Source: Rikenella sp.
Lineage (GTDB): Bacteria; Bacteroidota; Bacteroidia; Bacteroidales; Rikenellaceae
NCBI GenBank assembly: GCA_029054535.1
Contig: JAIDFC010000062.1
Span: forward strand, 1-15,985
Length of the DNA: 15,985 nt
Direction: 5' to 3'
Made by a program: the position numbers and the translations under genes. Within the stretch, counting starts at the first letter, position 1, and each line of letters starts with the position of its first letter. Below, piece after piece: positions 13,721-15,985 of the stretch. Below the pieces are notes generated by a model that worked only from the letters and a program-made list of their open reading frames with translations, did no database searches and was not told the origin of the DNA.

Positions 13721-15945
13721 ATGATAAAACGACAATCTTTGGCCTTGTGGCTGCTGTTCGGCGGCCTGACGATTGCAACCGCCGCAGCGTCGGCGGCACC
13801 GACCGTTAAGGTGCAGCCTCGGATGAACTATTTCACGGAACGGGATTCGGTGGCCTCGATCATCGTTAGCGGTTCGGAAACCGTGGGGCGTGCCGTGCTG
13901 GAGGGAACCGATGCGCCGTTGCGACTCGACAAGGGCGATTCGTTGACCTATACGCTGCCGTTGGCCGCTTTGCAGACCGGGGACAACACTTTGAAAGTGC
14001 GGGTCGGGGACAGCACCTACTCGGTGCGGCTCACGCGGTTGCCGTACAAGGAGAACGGCGTGCAGATCGACTACCTGACCGGCGTGGTGCGTGCCGAAGG
14101 ACTACCGATCGTACCGAGCGGTTTTTATTGTTACTCGCCGGTGCAGCCGACGCTGCCCGAAGAGGAGGCTGTGCGGGGGATGAACCTTATTTCGCCGTAC
14201 CAGAATATCGGCCGGCAGCCGCGCAAGGATCGGATCGCTTACCTGGACCGGGCTGCGGAGCTGGGGATGAAGGTGAATTACAACCTTCTGAGCATTGCCG
14301 GCGGAGGCGGCGGTGCGAAGGCCGCGGCGACGGACAAGGCCAAGAAGATGGAGCTGTTGCGGGACGAGATCCGCGCGTTGAAGGACCATCCGGCGATTCT
14401 GTCGTGGTACGTAGCCGACGAGCCGGAGGGGCAGGGGATCTCGGCCGAGACTTTGGAGGAGATCTACGATATTATCCGGGCCGAAGACCCGTACCATCCG
14501 ATTACGTTGGTGATTATGTCGGCGGGTCCGGGGCGGCATTATGCCGCGTCGTGCGATATCATCATGGCCGACACCTATCCGGTTCCCAATTCTTCGGCTT
14601 CGGACGTAATCGGCACGATTCGGGGGCTGCGCGACGAGCTGCAGTACGAGAAGTCGATCTGGTACGTGCCGCAGACCTTCGGCGGGGCGGAGTTCTGGCC
14701 GCGCGAGCCTACGCCGGCCGAGATTCGGATGATGACCTGGGGGGCTGCTTTGGAGGGGGCCAGAGGATTTCAGGCCTTTATTCGCCACGGGCTGAACGGT
14801 TTTCCGAAGAACCAGTACATGTGGGAGACCTATGCGAAAGCTTGTCGCGAGATTCAGGAACTGACTCCGTTTTTCGAACGGGGGACCGAGCGGACGCCGC
14901 GGGTGATTGCCGATCGGACATTGTATGCGCGGACCTATACGCTCGGCGGGCAGACCGCCGTGGTGGTGCTGAATCCGGGGGCCGAGACGGAGGCCTATCG
15001 GGTGGTCTTGCCGGGCCGGGCATTCAATGGGAAGGCGTACGATATGGGAGATAATAGCGTGCGTGAGGTGGTGAACGGGACGATCGACGGAACTTTGGCT
15101 CCGTTCGGGGTACAGGTGTTCAGGCTGTTCGACGATCCGGCCGAGGAACGGGCCTTTGCGGGCGACCATCGGCCGGCGAACGGTAGCAATCTGCTGCTCG
15201 ACCCGAGTTTCGAGTGGCAGTACAGCGTGTCGGGGAATGTGCCGGCGGCGGTGTACGGCAATGCGGGGAAGGATCGCGGAGCCACGTATGCGATCGATTC
15301 GCGGACGGCTTATCATGGCGGCCATTCGTTGCGGATGGTTACGCCGAAATCGGGCCGGGGGGCTTCGGCGAGCTTCTATCCGCTGCCGTTGCAGCTCGGG
15401 AAAAGCTACATCATGACCGTGTGGGCCAAAGCCTCCGAAGCGTCGTTGCGTCGGCTCAAGAAGGGCGAGAAGATGCTCTTCCGGCTCAACCTGGGGAATA
15501 TTGCTTCGCAGGAGTTCGAACTGACGGACCGTTGGACGAAATACGAACTCAGTGCGACCTATACGAAGGCGGCCCGCGAGGCGCGGTATCTCAATTCGTC
15601 GATCACGCTGCTGACGGCCGGAACGGCTTGGTTCGACCTGGTCGAAGTGGTTCCGGACATGGACTTCGCGGTGGCGCAGGATGCGGACGATCCGCGTAGC
15701 TTCCGGGTTACGATGAACAACCACATCGAGGGCGGGGTGATTCGCTATACGTTGGACGGTTCGGAGCCGACCGAGGCGTCGACGCTCTATACGGAGCCGG
15801 TGAAGATCTGCGACGTACGGGTCGTGAAGGCGCGGGTCTACGGTCCGGACGGCCGCAGCTACGGCATCACGGAGCAACAGGTGGCGGCGCACAAGGCGTT
15901 GGGGGCGCGGGTTACCTACCTGAAACCCTATACGAAGTACACGGG
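13721..15945 (+). CDS. Secreted glycoside-hydrolase-like multidomain protein, 5' part
   Basis: The frame starts at ATG 13721 and runs off the window; about 742 genuine residues are seen. Residues 1-26 are a Sec signal peptide (MIKRQS...ASAA, cut before P). A small beta domain (about 28-125) precedes a TIM-barrel-like region (about 130-400) containing LISPYQNIGR, HPAILSWYVADEPEG (229-237; Glu234 in the D-E-P context is the candidate acid/base) and WYVPQTFGG. A barrel-capping beta segment follows, then a galactose-binding/CBM4_9-like jelly roll (about 487-645, NLLLDPSFEW...) and a chitobiase C-terminal-type fold (about 671-715, IRYTLDGSEPTEASTLYTEP). It is probably a periplasmic or surface glycan hydrolase. 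Substrate and GH family cannot be named. No SusC/SusD genes are visible. Confidence 0.8.
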
Positions 15946-15985
15946 CTGTCACTTATACACAACACCGCGCCAACGACACATCTCA
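15946..15985. other. Probable Nextera/Tn5 adapter sequence at the window end
   Basis: CTGTC-A-CTTATACACA... aligns without gaps to the Tn5 mosaic end CTGTCTCTTATACACATCT and the following Nextera read-through (CCGAGCCCACGAGAC): 28 of the first 34 bases agree, and the mismatches are all to A or C. It lies at the very end of the sequence and breaks a well-formed protein just after YTKYTG. It is most simply untrimmed, error-rich library adapter, not genomic DNA. Confidence 0.85.

Noticed and set aside
14102..15952. 616-codon open frame on the minus strand
   Set aside because: Shadow of the secreted glycosidase-like gene, which has a signal peptide and recognisable domains; the antisense product is Arg/Pro-rich with no family features.
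15946..15985. Genuine Tn5/IS50-type transposon end
   Set aside because: The match continues past the 19-base mosaic end into synthetic adapter sequence, which a natural element would not do.

Overview
The window looks like chromosome from a GC-rich member of the Bacteroidales, most likely near Alistipes/Rikenellaceae. This is inferred from three things: Bacteroidetes-type promoters (TTTG, about 20 bases, TAnnTTTG) with no strong Shine-Dalgarno sites; Bacteroidetes families (a TamL-type Omp85 lipoprotein, a DUF4382 lipoprotein, a FISUMP-like remnant, a PUL-style secreted glycosidase-like protein); and high GC. All intact genes read on the + strand. No taxonomic marker such as rRNA is present, so the genus is a guess.

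Layout. 1-1340: 3' end of a TM2-domain protein, a DUF2752 membrane protein and ubiX packed closely together, then a small 2[4Fe-4S] ferredoxin with its own clear promoter and a 15-bp-stem terminator. 1744-4967: a DUF4382 lipoprotein followed after 23 bases by a TamL-like outer-membrane lipoprotein, probably one envelope operon. 6121-7179: aroB. 8542-11976: ileS of the long, eukaryote-like type. 12100-13278: lysA. 13721 to the end: the 5' part of a secreted glycoside-hydrolase-like protein, whose last 40 bases in this window look like a noisy Nextera/Tn5 sequencing adapter and not genomic DNA.

The housekeeping genes are ordinary. The unusual material is between them. The four long gaps (1422-1743, 4968-6120, 7180-8541, 13279-13720) are not random: they are mosaics of interspersed structured repeats. 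Several families can be read by eye: a 7-bp/3-nt-loop hairpin (core GCGATAC-GTA-GTATCGC), a box close to GACACGGTTTC, a long hairpin with a conserved 11-12-nt one-sided bulge but changing inner stem (family D), a second hairpin family with compensatory changes and two mutually exclusive helices (family E), and a module centred on GAGATCTC (family F). Two gene remnants sit in the same gaps: a frameshifted FISUMP-like C-terminus on the minus strand and the C-terminal part of a BRCT-like domain directly abutting a family-D hairpin. No transposase or other protein in the window accounts for the repeats.

Working together: ubiX (prenyl-FMN cofactor), aroB (shikimate), lysA (lysine/meso-DAP branch) and ileS are core metabolism and translation. 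The DUF4382/TamL pair and the secreted glycosidase-like protein are envelope functions. No defence system, phage, intact insertion sequence, CRISPR array, rRNA or tRNA was seen.
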